Shown here: positions 31,121 to 41,306 of the stretch, piece after piece
Numbering within the stretch: position 1 is the stretch's first letter
How the letters are laid out: the number at the start of each line of letters is the position of its first letter
Origin: Dipteris shenzhenensis
Taxonomy: Eukaryota > Polypodiophyta > Polypodiopsida > Gleicheniales
DNA length: 64,000 nt
Assembly: GCA_047967505.1 (NCBI GenBank)
Contig: CM106540.1
Reading direction: 5' to 3' (one strand)
Notes under the pieces: generated by a model
Told to the model about the DNA's origin: nothing
What the model saw: only the letters and a program-made list of their open reading frames with translations
Database searches by the model: none
Made by a program: the position numbers and the translations under genes

Positions 31121-31924
31121 TTTGGATTGCAAACCTACATTGCAATATGCTTTAGAAAGCATATGATGGATTTCATTTGAAACCATTTTCCAAAACTAGG
31201 TGGGGCATAACCCAATTGGCATCTATGGTTAGTTGTCTCTTTGAGATAAGACAAGGAAATTCTATCACATTTTAGTGAATGACTACTACCATGTGCGGAC
31301 ATTTCAAACTAGATATTTGATTCTGCATTCTTTTCAAAATAATCAATCGATTTGGTCTCTAAATGCCCTTGCTTTTTTCCACAATCCTTCAATCCATCAT
31401 GTAACATGCTATTAGGACATTACCCGTGCTGCAGAAATCAAGCACGTCTTCAAGTTCACAACTTCCATCTGATTCTAGAATGCAAGCAACAATTATGGGA
31501 GAGTGAAAAGTGTTGTTTCATTGTAAAGAAAATTCCTCCATAGCTCTTAACTTAGCATGAGTCATCTAACCAAAAGCTTGCAAAGAAAAGCCATATCTAA
31601 GTGTCTAGATCAATGATGTTAAGCCCTCCCTCTTAGTTTGGAAGGATCAAAGTCTCCCAAGCCACTCTAGCTCTAGCATCTATGGACCCATTAGGTCTGC
31701 TACACAACAAGTTTTTTATATGCCTCTTTAGTTGTGTAATGATCCCTTGAGAAAATCCATGGCTCCTAACCTGGCATGAGTCCTCTGACAACAAGCTTGC
31801 AAGGGTATAGGTAGGCTAACATGCTATGTTATTTATTCTTGTAAGCACATTTTAAGAGTTTCTATAGCTAGCATAAAATGTAGTCCTTTTGTTATTTACC
31901 TATGTATTCATATATTCCCATAAT
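31121..31924. other. Unassigned
   Basis: No recognisable domain. Confidence 0.3.
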
Positions 31925-32895
31925 GGCATGCTATGACTACTTTGAATGATGACAAGTGGTACATGCAAGACTTTGTTATTTTACAAAATTTCCTACAACT
32001 GACAAATGCATACCTATCTTTATTGGTGGCTAGGTGGGTTTTCTTAATGTTAGAGATGGGTTTCTTAATGGTTGGTCACACCCATGAAGATATTGATGCA
32101 TTGTTTAGTTATTTTTTAGAGCAATTGAGGACAAGTCATTCTCTCAATCTAGCACATCTTATGAACACCTTCAGTGAGTGCACAAGCTCAAAGCCTGCCC
32201 CTTTTATGATGACAGAGGTTTAGACTTCAAAGGGTTTATTGATGGTTACTTATGTGAAGGATAGGATAAACTTATTGGTGGACATTCAAAGCCACTGCAT
32301 TTTCATTTTTTCATGCAAGATGACATTCCAGTAATGCAGTACAAAATGAATCACACACAAGATCATTGGATGCCAAAGGGTGGTAGCATAGAGTTGTGGA
32401 AAAAGGATACTCTTGGAAAACCTTTGTTTCCGGATGGGGAACCAACAGTGCTTCGAACGTGTGAGTACTTAAAAGATAGTGCTCAAGTGGTGAATGGCAT
32501 AAACAACTATATGGAATATTGGGACAAGCATCGCATTAACAAAGTCTCACTAGATCCTTATTCGATATACATAATGCCAGTGATACAATATTGGGAAAAC
32601 ATGATCAAGGTGTTTGTCAGAATCTACATCAACTATGCAAAGTCAAAATATATGCATAGGCTTTTGGCCACAGACAACACATGTAGTAGAGTAGAACACC
32701 AGCACCAACAAAGAAGGTTTCATGGATTTAAAGGCACTAGAAGACCACTACTGTGGTCCACAATGTAACGAGCCCAAAGATACATTTCAACCTCTGAGAG
32801 ATCTAAAAAAGGGTGACTTTGCTCTTGTGAGGCCAAGCGATCCAATTTGGTTGGGTGTAGCTAAGTTGACATTGAATCCCCAACACTTCCTCTAA
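31925..32895 (+). pseudogene. DUF7869-like transposon-associated protein remnant
   Basis: Frame 31933-32223 contains FLMVGHTHEDIDALFSYFL, a signature of a widespread uncharacterised family (DUF7869, named from memory) that occurs in many near-identical copies in some plants and animals and is thought to be transposon-borne. Frame 32313-32768 continues with PVMQYKMNHTQDHWMPKGG, ELWKKDTLGKPLFPDGEP and NYMEYWDKH. A further shifted frame, 32719-32895, has EDHYCGPQ, then LKKGDFALVRPSDPIWLG, the usual C-terminal part. A stop (near 32221) and frameshifts separate the pieces, so this copy is dead. Function of the family is unknown. Confidence 0.6.
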
Positions 32896-34024
32896 AGAAT
32901 ACAATATGGTATTGATACAATATTAGGCCCCATGTTCCCATACTTGAAACTAGCATGAATTTAAGCATAATGGAAAATCAACATAAGGTTTGAATTTGGT
33001 TCTCTACATGATATTAGGTCCCCATAAGACTCATGCTACTATAGAAGACATATACAAAATATTGTTGAGTTTGGAACTTGACACCGCAGCTCATGCTCTT
33101 TGCTCCGATGGCAATGATCAAATGCATACATTTGCAACTGCTTTCTGCTGCTACTCTATAAGGAGTCTTCTTTCTTCTCATTGTTTCTCCCTTTGCAGAT
33201 GTTGCAAAAGTGTCTTCTTTTGTTGTTTCGATATCGTGCCATCGCGTTTCTTGACCCGCAATTTGTTCCTTGTGCCTTGACCTAGCTTTTCAGCTTTCTT
33301 GTCTTGCAGCCTCTGACTACTTCTCTTGCAAGCCATGGTGAGCTGCATGTTACCATTGACACCATGGCCACAATCAATCAAGAATAGACCTAGAGAACCT
33401 AGCTGGTGAGGCAAGTAAAGAATAGAAGACAACTTACCCTAAAGAAGACAATGGCAAACCAAAGTCTGTGCAAGGTCACGTCGAGGTGCGTATGGGTTGT
33501 AGGGCATTTGCAGGGCGGGGGAAGGTTGCGGGGACTTAATCTTCCAAGATTTGATGGGCAAGAGGTGTGAAAATTCAAAATTCATGAGAGTAGCAAAATT
33601 TTCAACCGTCGGTTTTCCCCCCTCCGGTGATGCACGTTAATACAACACTCAAGGAAAGTGCCAAATATAGTGAAGCTCTAGCAGAAATCCTAAAGGTGTA
33701 CCTCACAATTGATGAGCATCTCCCACCCTCAGCTTCAATATGAATGAACTAATAGATGCTCAAACTACCAGTTGCCTCTTTCAACAACACCACTCACCAA
33801 GGGTATGTGTGCCTAGTTGAAGAAATGGTTGATACTAGCTTCTTAAACACTGAGTAAACAATCTATGGAGTTTGAGGATTATAAGAAAAATATTGATAGA
33901 AAGCTAGACCCATCTATCACTGATGCCATCTTTACCACACTCGTTGGGTAAAAGAAACCGCATCACAACATTGATTGCAAACTCAAGCATAACCCGAGGA
34001 TAGGTAATTAGATTGGTTGGGGGA
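32896..34024. other. Unassigned
   Basis: No clear feature. A minus-strand frame 33178-33432 encodes a short Lys/Arg-rich peptide (ACKRSSQRLQDKKAEKLGQG) of a kind seen in transposon ORFs, but support is too thin for a gene call. Confidence 0.3.
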
Positions 34025-35041
34025 GTTATTAACCCTATGGTAGCAAGGGCCAGAAATATCATCTAGAGCAATGAAGATGAGATCATTGTGTGTGTGGAGG
34101 AGTAGCAAAGGTCTGCTTGTAATAGTTTGACCTTGAAAGATATGGATCCATAGTGTAAGGATAGCCAAGATTCTCTCGATAGAAGATTTGGTTATACTTG
34201 CAAAATTATGATTTAGAAAGAGAAAAGCTAAATCTTTTGGGTACGCCACTTGCCTTAACTTTTGTCTAGGCCACTTGCCTTACACTTTTGTGTAGAAGAG
34301 AGAAAGGCTTACTCTTTTGTGTAGAATAGAGAAAGGCTTACACTTTTGTGTAAGGGTGGAAACTCTAGAACATGTAAAAATATCCCTCAATGTAAAGAAG
34401 CTCCCACTCTTTGCGGTTCAATATTCAAGTTTTCCTTTGTGTTCATATGCTTGAACTCCTAGCATTCATGCTCCCTTACACTATTGTGATCTAGCATGCT
34501 CTTACCCTTGCACTCCCTCCTCCTATCTCCTCCTTCTTCCTCCTCTTACCCTTGCACTCCCTCCTCCTCCTCCTTCATCCTTCCTCTTTCTCCTCCTCTT
34601 CGTCATCCTCTTCGTCTTCCTCCCTCCTCCCTTCCTCCTCCTCCTCCTCCTCCTCCTCTGGTCTCCTCCTCCTTCCTCCCTCTCAATCTTGTTACTTTTT
34701 CTCAACCCTTTACCCTATCAAGTCGTGAAGGAGACTAGCTCTCCACTCCTCAACCTTGAAATCTTCCTCAACCCTAAACTCTTTCTAACCCTTGGAGCCC
34801 CTAGTTAGCTTTGTCAACTCTAGCCCCTTCTAAAACCCACAACCTCCTTCTAAACCATTGAACCCCCACAGAGGTGAGAACCTCCATCAATCCTTGTGAT
34901 CATTCCCTCTTTATCACCTAAGCTCACACTAGATCTACTTCTTTTTATACTTTAGCCTAGACCTCTCACCGGAATATGACCCAAGGACATATGACACACT
35001 TGTGAACACTTATGCTACAATGAGCAATGACATGATTGCAG
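34025..35041 (+). mobile_element. LTR of the same gypsy family (copy C)
   Basis: Aligns with copy A over nearly its whole length: ATCTAGAGCAATGAAGATGA (about 34060), CTTTTGTGTAG units (34255-34350), GGGTGGAAACTCTAGAACAT, AGCATGCTCTTACCCTTGCA, a long CTCCTC tract (34510-34690), GTGAAGGAGACTAGCTC, and ACACTTATGCTACAATGAG. It breaks off near GATTGCAGGTAC without a primer site, so it is a solo or truncated LTR. Confidence 0.7.
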
Positions 35042-35489
35042 GTACTTCATGACAAATGTTAGTTATTGTTATAGTTGGATTGTAACTTATGAATGTATTT
35101 GGAATTTTAAGAGTAATTTCTCTAATTTCTTTGACTTTGATCTTTGAGTCGAATAGTTGTTAAAAATTTTTAGTGACAAATGACTCTTAGAATAGTGCAC
35201 AGAGTCGGTTGAATTAGGTTACCACAAGTGTTTATGTTTATAGTTAATTAATGCTTGATTCTGTAGAATCCTACAGTTTCTTTGACTTGGAACTTGGGAA
35301 AAGACAAAAGAATAGAAAATTTGAATCCTAAAGAAGGATATTGAGACTAAAAACATGACTACAATTACAGCACCTAAGCCTAACTTAAGGATCCTATCAG
35401 CTAATTTTGAATCTTAACTTTTGGATAGTTTTCCTAAATGGATGGCAAGCATGTAACTACGAATTTTTTCCTAATATGTGAACTTGAGA
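35042..35489. other. Unassigned
   Basis: AT-rich; no recognisable feature. Confidence 0.3.
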
Positions 35490-35740
35490 CCGTCAGGCTA
35501 AACTAGCCCAATGGTTGAAATTGTGATAGTGTCCTAAACCATACCGATGGTTGAAATTGTGACTGTCCTAAATGTGTCCTAAACCAGCTCGGTGGTTGAC
35601 TGCCCTAAACATGTCCTAAACCAGCCTAGTGTGGTTGACTGTCCTAAACATGTCCTAAATCAACTTGGTGTGGTTGACTGTCCTAAACGTATCCTAAACT
35701 AGCTTGGTGATTGAAATTTTCATTGTCCAAAACCAGACCG
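35490..35740. repeat. Minisatellite of ~48-bp units with GTCCTAAACCA
   Basis: Five or six imperfect units with the blocks TGTCCTAAACCAGC..GGTGTGGTTGACTGTCCTAAAC. Units vary in length from about 35 to 50 bp. Confidence 0.75.
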
Positions 35741-36425
35741 GTAGTCAAAATGGCATCCATCTCTGCCTGCATGGCTTCCTGCCATTTCGGAATATCCTTC
35801 ACTTCTTGGAAGGAACAGGGCTCCTCAAGCTGAGCCCCCATAGCGTAGTTCAGGGAGGGAGTCTTCATGTTGCGTTGAGATCGCCGTACTCTGGAACTAC
35901 TCTCGAGAATGTTCGTGACCTGTGAGTCTGCTAAAGTCTTCAAATACCACTGAGGTAGCTTCTTCTCTAATGGAGGTGTCTTTGCTAAGTCACCTCGAGA
36001 GCCATTCTGGAATAGCATGCTCCTTCTCCTCCTCCTCGGGGACTTCCCCCCTCTTGGATGGTGACCTTGGGTGGGGGTAATGACGAAAGTTCAGGAACCT
36101 CTTCGTTGTGGCTCTGACTCCTCAAAGATCACATCCCTATTGATAAGGATCTTCTTCTTTTCCGGGTCAAAAAGGCAATAGGCCTTAGATTCTTCACTGT
36201 ATCCCACAAAGATACATCTTCGGCTATGGGAATCAAGCTTCTTCCGCTCATCTTTATGCACATGAACAAATGCATTAGAATCGAAAAGCCGTAAATGAGA
36301 TATCGTTTGCTTCTTACCATAGTAAGCTTCATATGGAGTCTTGTCATCAACAGCCTTGGTCTCTGCAAAATTGCAATGTAATCACAAAATTTCCAAAGCA
36401 AAACATTTAAAACTCCCCTCTCCAT
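35683..36425 (-). pseudogene. Ty1/copia remnant (integrase C-terminus and linker)
   Basis: On the minus strand, about 36370-36150 reads in one frame as the copia integrase C-terminal region (YEAYYGKKQTISHLRLF, then FVHVHKDERKKLDSHS and CIFVGYSEESKAYCLF, KKILINRDVIFEE). After a shift, 36018-35740 gives the linker before RT (FQEVKDIPKWQEAMQAEMDA). RT itself is not visible, since the minisatellite lies where RT should start. Dead fragment. Confidence 0.65.
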
Positions 36426-36620
36426 GTGTATGGGGAAATAATTTCAATGGATAAGTATCTTAATGTTGAATTCAAAGCTCCCCTCTCTATGCTTATAGGA
36501 ATTTATTTCATTGAATATGTATTTTCAAAGTCCCTCATGAATTTAAAGCTCCCCTCTCTATGTTTATGGAAATTAATTTCATTGACTATGTATTTTTAAA
36601 GTCCCTCATGTAAGTAAATG
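36410..36620. repeat. Three copies of an AAGCTCCCCTCTCTATG unit
   Basis: The motif AAGCTCCCCTCTCTATG followed by TTATGGAAATTAATTTCATTGA-like sequence recurs at about 36410, 36475 and 36545. Confidence 0.75.
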
Positions 36621-37894
36621 GCATGTACATCCTCCCAATTTAGAAATCTCCCTTTGTTAACTAAGGTGCTATGTTAGATTTTTATTAGGTGAGCTCTCCC
36701 CTCCCCCATTCTCTAGCCTCAAGCACACATATCATTACTATACTTCAAGTCAACATAACTCTTTGAGGCTTTTAGAGATACAAAGTGGGAGAACGTTCTT
36801 GAAATTGAGTAACTCCATGATAAAAATGTATATTGTTAATTACTTAAAAGACAATCCAAGAGCTATGCAAAAAGGAATAGAAAACCAAAAGGAATACTAC
36901 ATATTTTTTGCGAGTAAGATAATACATAATGTGAATAGGGCATGGACATCAAACAATAGTATCCTATTATATTTAATTTTAGATTTGAAAATACCATTTT
37001 ATAGAAGACATTGTAACTAGATGCTATCCTACACAATCAAGCTATCCAAATAGATTCAAATACAAATTTACTTCAAATCTTAGATCAAAGCAAGCAAAGC
37101 ATGCATGCTACTAGGTATTGAATGTAAAGTTATATTTTTGTTGTAGTACTTGAAAAGAATAAGTTTAAAGAATTACAATGAAGATAGGCTAGGGCTCCTT
37201 TTAAACTAGATCATTGAGAAGACATGATATTGAATGCTCAATTCATTATTAATGCATTAAAGTATGCCATAGTTTAAGAGTAATTATTATGGCTTGCTTT
37301 AGTGTGCATGGATCAAAAAGAATATTAAACACATTGAGGAGAGTCAATGCCTTGTATTTTAATGCTTGCTAAGAGTGCTTTCGCAGTTGACATGACACTA
37401 TAGTATCGAAAAAGAGGAAGATATGCATTTGCCTATTGAAAGAGAGCCAATATGTTCCAATAGGTCTATGCTGCAAGCAGTTGTGAAAAGAAAAAGAGGT
37501 GATTGAGTTGTGTATGACTAATTATGTAGGCTGCTGTGGTGCCATCTACTACATGGGGAGACAAAGGCAGGTGGTTTAACCACATATTCGTGAAAATATT
37601 TTCAATTTCAAGAAACTTTTTAAAACGGTGGTCACTTTTCAAAACATTTTATATGGAATTTGCAATACAAATGCGAATTCCAGACTCAACGTGATTTGGA
37701 TAAGCATCATATTTTCATCATTGTTTAGTAGGTGCATGAAAAAAGAGGATGTTAACAAGTATAGTGTAGTTTATTAAGGTTTGACTCAACCAACACTCAA
37801 TCACCTTTTGGTATTTCAAAAGATTTTGAAATTACTAGCTACCTAATAGGAATTTATAATATGAGCATAAATCTAAACGCTTTGGCCTGTCCTT
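36621..37894. other. AT-rich, nothing recognised
   Basis: No gene or repeat of note. Confidence 0.4.
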
Positions 37895-38042
37895 TTATGT
37901 TAAGCCCTTTAGAATTTGCGAAAGCATGAGATATCCCTTTCAAATGACATGGTGTCTAAACATACATTCCTTTCTATTAAGCCCTTTAGATTTTGCAAAA
38001 GCATGAGTCATCTTTTGAAATGACATGGTGTTTAAACATAAA
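37895..38042. repeat. 77-bp tandem duplication
   Basis: TAAGCCCTTTAGA..TTTGC.AAAGCATGAG occurs at 37901 and 37978, ending each time in ATGACATGGTGT.TAAACATA. Confidence 0.85.
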
Positions 38043-39226
38043 GTAAGAAGATCGATATCTTTCCACAGGTGGGAGCAGACATATGTTCATGAAGTTGCGA
38101 AGAGCTTTCTATATTCTTCCCCTATAGTGAACTTTATAAATGCCTCATTAAATACTTGTGAAAGCATTGGCAATTAGACCTTAAAAAAGCATTCGATTTA
38201 AGAACGGTAAAAAGATTCAAAGAATGTATATAAGCACAACATTAATAATGCTTGAACATTTTAAGAACAAGTGAAAACATGTGTAGTTGTGCCAAATAAA
38301 TTAAAAGTTTCCAAAATACATCTTGACAATGCATGATGTATTGATTGAGCCAAGTGATCTACCTTATACATATTAAGTGAGGTTGAATTTCATTGATGTG
38401 ATATCGATAAAAGAGAAGAAGCTCATGGAATAGGCTAATGAAAATTCTAGAAATATAACGTTGAGATTAAATAGGAATAGAATACTCATGGAGCGAAATT
38501 GAGATAAAACAAAGTAATGACTTTGTCAACTTAAAGCATAACATAGTGGGTATAAGGGTCCGAATATGCTACTTATCTCAAATAAATGCTAGGAACCTTG
38601 CACAAGGAGGTCCCATAATATACTAGGGAATTTTCATCTCTATCACTTTGAATTTTTTCAAGATGCCCTCTAAGGGGATGTTAGGCTTCATGATCATAAT
38701 GTATATGGGGCTATTTGTAGATGGCTAGTGCTAATGTGGGAAATAGTACTAAAGTTTCCTTGGGCCTAGTCCACAAAAGTTGCATTATCATAGGAGCAAC
38801 CTAGGTTATTATTTTACTAGGATGTATGAGTAGGGTTATAGTTTGCATGCATGCAAAGTTAGTTGATAAATGTGAATGTTAGTAATCAATAAGATGTCTA
38901 CTTTCATTCATGAGCCCTTTTTTGTAATGGAAATCACCTTCTTGTAGAAAGTGACCAATATGCAAAAATTGGATGGAAAAAGATGCAATTACATAATTAA
39001 AGCCCCCATAGAAACAATCCATTTTCCAAGGAAAAGAAGTGAGAAAATTCAACGATGGAAATTGTGAGCAAGTTCGGAGAAAATTGGGGTGTGAAAAAAG
39101 AATAGAAGGGCGAGATGATCATTTTGCAAAGTAATGAAGTGAGAAAAGTCATGGTGTAGGAAAAAGAATGGCTCGTCTACTTATGAATGGTTGGGTATCT
39201 GATTCTCTCTATGGGTCCAGTTTGCT
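38043..39226. other. AT-rich, nothing recognised
   Basis: No gene or repeat of note. Confidence 0.4.
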
Positions 39227-39367
39227 TCTCCTCCTCTCATGACATACAATATGCATAGAAATGAGACCCAATGAACAAGAGAATGGTGTCGGTGTGCGTC
39301 TCCTCCTCTCATCACGTACCATATGCATAGAAATGAGACCCAATGAACAAGAGAATGGTGAGGGGAC
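39227..39367. repeat. 72-bp tandem duplication
   Basis: TCTCCTCCTCTCAT starts units at 39227 and 39299. The shared part ends in ATGAACAAGAGAATGGTG. Confidence 0.85.
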
Positions 39368-39540
39368 GAGTGGGGAGATCTTGTAGCAATGTCAGAAGGG
39401 TATGAAAAGGCACCTATCAACTAAATTGAATGGTGTGCTTCATCAAACTCAAGGGCTCCAAAGCAAAGACCTTTGGAGATGGAGCCTAGAAAGTCACTCT
39501 TGCTGCAGGAAAAAAAAAAAGGTATCCCTAGGAGTCAGCT

Positions 39541-40206
39541 ATGGCTATGGCCTGTGCCTCTTCTTCTTCTTTTCTTTTGGCCTGTGCCTCTTCTTCTTCT
39601 TTTCTTTCTTCTTCTTCCAAAAAGCATTGCACCACAAGGCACCGCCTCCCTAAAACCTATGCTTCCTCCGCTCCACCCTTTTCCTTCTTTTTTAATGCCC
39701 CAATTGCTCGCGAGTCGCTACGTGCCAGTCGTTTCGTAATCCTCACATCCCTCTTCCCGGATTTAGCGCTGCCCTTTCACCTGCCGTTTTTGTTGGGATT
39801 CACAGAACAACTCTATACAATTCGAACATGGCCTGCCTTCCTAGCACGTTTCACTGCAGACAGCCGTTGCGTGTCACAACACCATCGTACTCAGTGCAAG
39901 AAAATGGCAGCTGTTAGCACAAATGCTCACAGCTCCAGTCGGCGCAGTGCCCACAGTACGGTGAACATTGTCCTCGGATTCCCTCTACCAGTTAATAACC
40001 CTGCTCGGCTATCGAGGTCCGTCGCAAAATATTCTGGGATTCCTTGGCGAGCGCCGAGGACCTACAGCTTGCTGCAACTCCTCAAGTCGATAACCTCGAA
40101 TTTAGCTAGCGAAGACAGGAAATCCGCCTGTTCGTTCAATGCCCAGCGTCGCGCATCCTGCCACAGAAGGCGAGAGAGGCATTCTCTCTGCGATCGCGTC
40201 CAATAA
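39541..40206 (+). other. Open frame with Ala/Ser-rich N-terminus, function unknown
   Basis: A 221-codon frame at the left edge of the GC-rich island. Its first 45 residues are rich in Ala, Ser, Cys and Lys, like a plastid transit peptide, but the start is built on a duplicated 36-bp segment (TGGCCTGTGCCTCTTCTTC), and the rest matches no family I know. It overlaps a minus-strand frame of similar length (40062-40658). It may be a chance frame in the promoter region of the downstream gene or a lineage-specific gene. Confidence 0.2.
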
Positions 40207-40746
40207 TTCTCGTGATAATTCTGCCAAAAGGCCAAATCTTGATGATGCAAGTCGCGCCATAGATTGCAAAAACGACACGCCATCGAAATGAAAAGGGTAA
40301 ACGAATCGAATCGATTGAGGTCGATTGAGTAGCTATAGTTGAATGATCGCGCGCGGGGGAGCTCGCGAGCCTCTTGCCCGCGAGGTGTCGAAGAGAGGCG
40401 AGATTGAAGTTGAGAAAGTACCGATCGTCGGGGGCCCCGGCGCCTCGTGCTCGCAAGAGAGGGTTGTCTACATTTTGCCGCCCAGGGGTACAACGGAGGC
40501 TCTTTTTCCAACAAAGAAGGTCCCCCGCTCCTTCGTCCGCCCACGTCTGCGAACGGGGCTGCCATGCGTCCTGTAGCGCACCAGATCTTCGTGCGCGACA
40601 GCAGCAGAAGAAGAAGTAGAGGAGCTCGGCGGAGGGAGTTAAGACGAGGCAGAAGCATTGGAGCAGAGGAGGAAGGAGAGGGCAGTGGTGCAAGCGAGCG
40701 TGTTTAGAGAGGAGGCGTATTGGCGTCGTCGTCGGATCTATTCTTG

Positions 40747-40752
40747 TATATA
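40747..40752 (+). promoter_or_regulatory. TATA-like box of the DUF688-type gene
   Basis: TATATA in a GC-rich setting (CTTGTATATAGACG). It lies about 250 bp before a good splice donor at 41000, so transcription could start near 40780 and give a leader exon of about 220 nt. Inferred by position only. Confidence 0.35.
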
Positions 40753-40999
40753 GACGAATTGGAAGCAGGTGGAGCGGGAAGCAGCAACGGCAAGATTTGA
40801 GGAGCAGCAGCGGCGAGATTTGTGGCGATGGAGGTGGAGGGAGGAGGTGCCGGGTAGCTGTCGGGGATGCTGGTGCTGGTGAGGGAGGAGGATCAAAGAA
40901 AGCTGGCTAGGAAGCGAAGCTTGCACCGAAAGGCAAGTTGGAAGGCTATGGCGATGAAGGTTGTCGAGGAAGAAGGGAGGAGTGGACGGGACTGAGCAG

Positions 41000-41269
41000 G
41001 TAAAGCTTCATGTTCGTCTTCATTTTCTATTTCGTAGCTTAGGAGAGATGGAGGGCGGAGGTGGGCGGCGGTTGGCGGAGGTTGGCGGAGATGAGCTTTC
41101 GCGTGTGTAATACTCCGCCCATTTCCGCCGCCCCTGTTCTTTACTTATGTGTGTAATCTCATAGGGAGAATGGCACTAGTGCGCTTTTCGTAACGATGGT
41201 CCGGCGCCTGCGCCGCCCGTGCTCCGCTCACCTGCGCCTCTCTTGGTTGGTTTTTCTTCATGTTTGCAG
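41000..41269 (+). other. Probable intron in the 5' leader of the DUF688-type gene
   Basis: Donor GAGCAG/GTAAAG at 41000 and acceptor TTTGCAG/A ending at 41269 would remove a 270-nt intron. This places the first ATG of the spliced message at 41307 rather than at the upstream in-frame ATG (41196), which lies inside the intron. Confidence 0.5.
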
Positions 41270-41306
41270 ACACCGCCTCCGGCGCCGCTTCCGCTGCCTG
41301 CCCCCC

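Noticed and set aside
40062-40693. Two minus-strand frames of 185-198 codons in the GC-rich island
   Set aside because: Overlap each other and the promoter region of the plus-strand gene; no domain, and GC-rich DNA is stop-poor.
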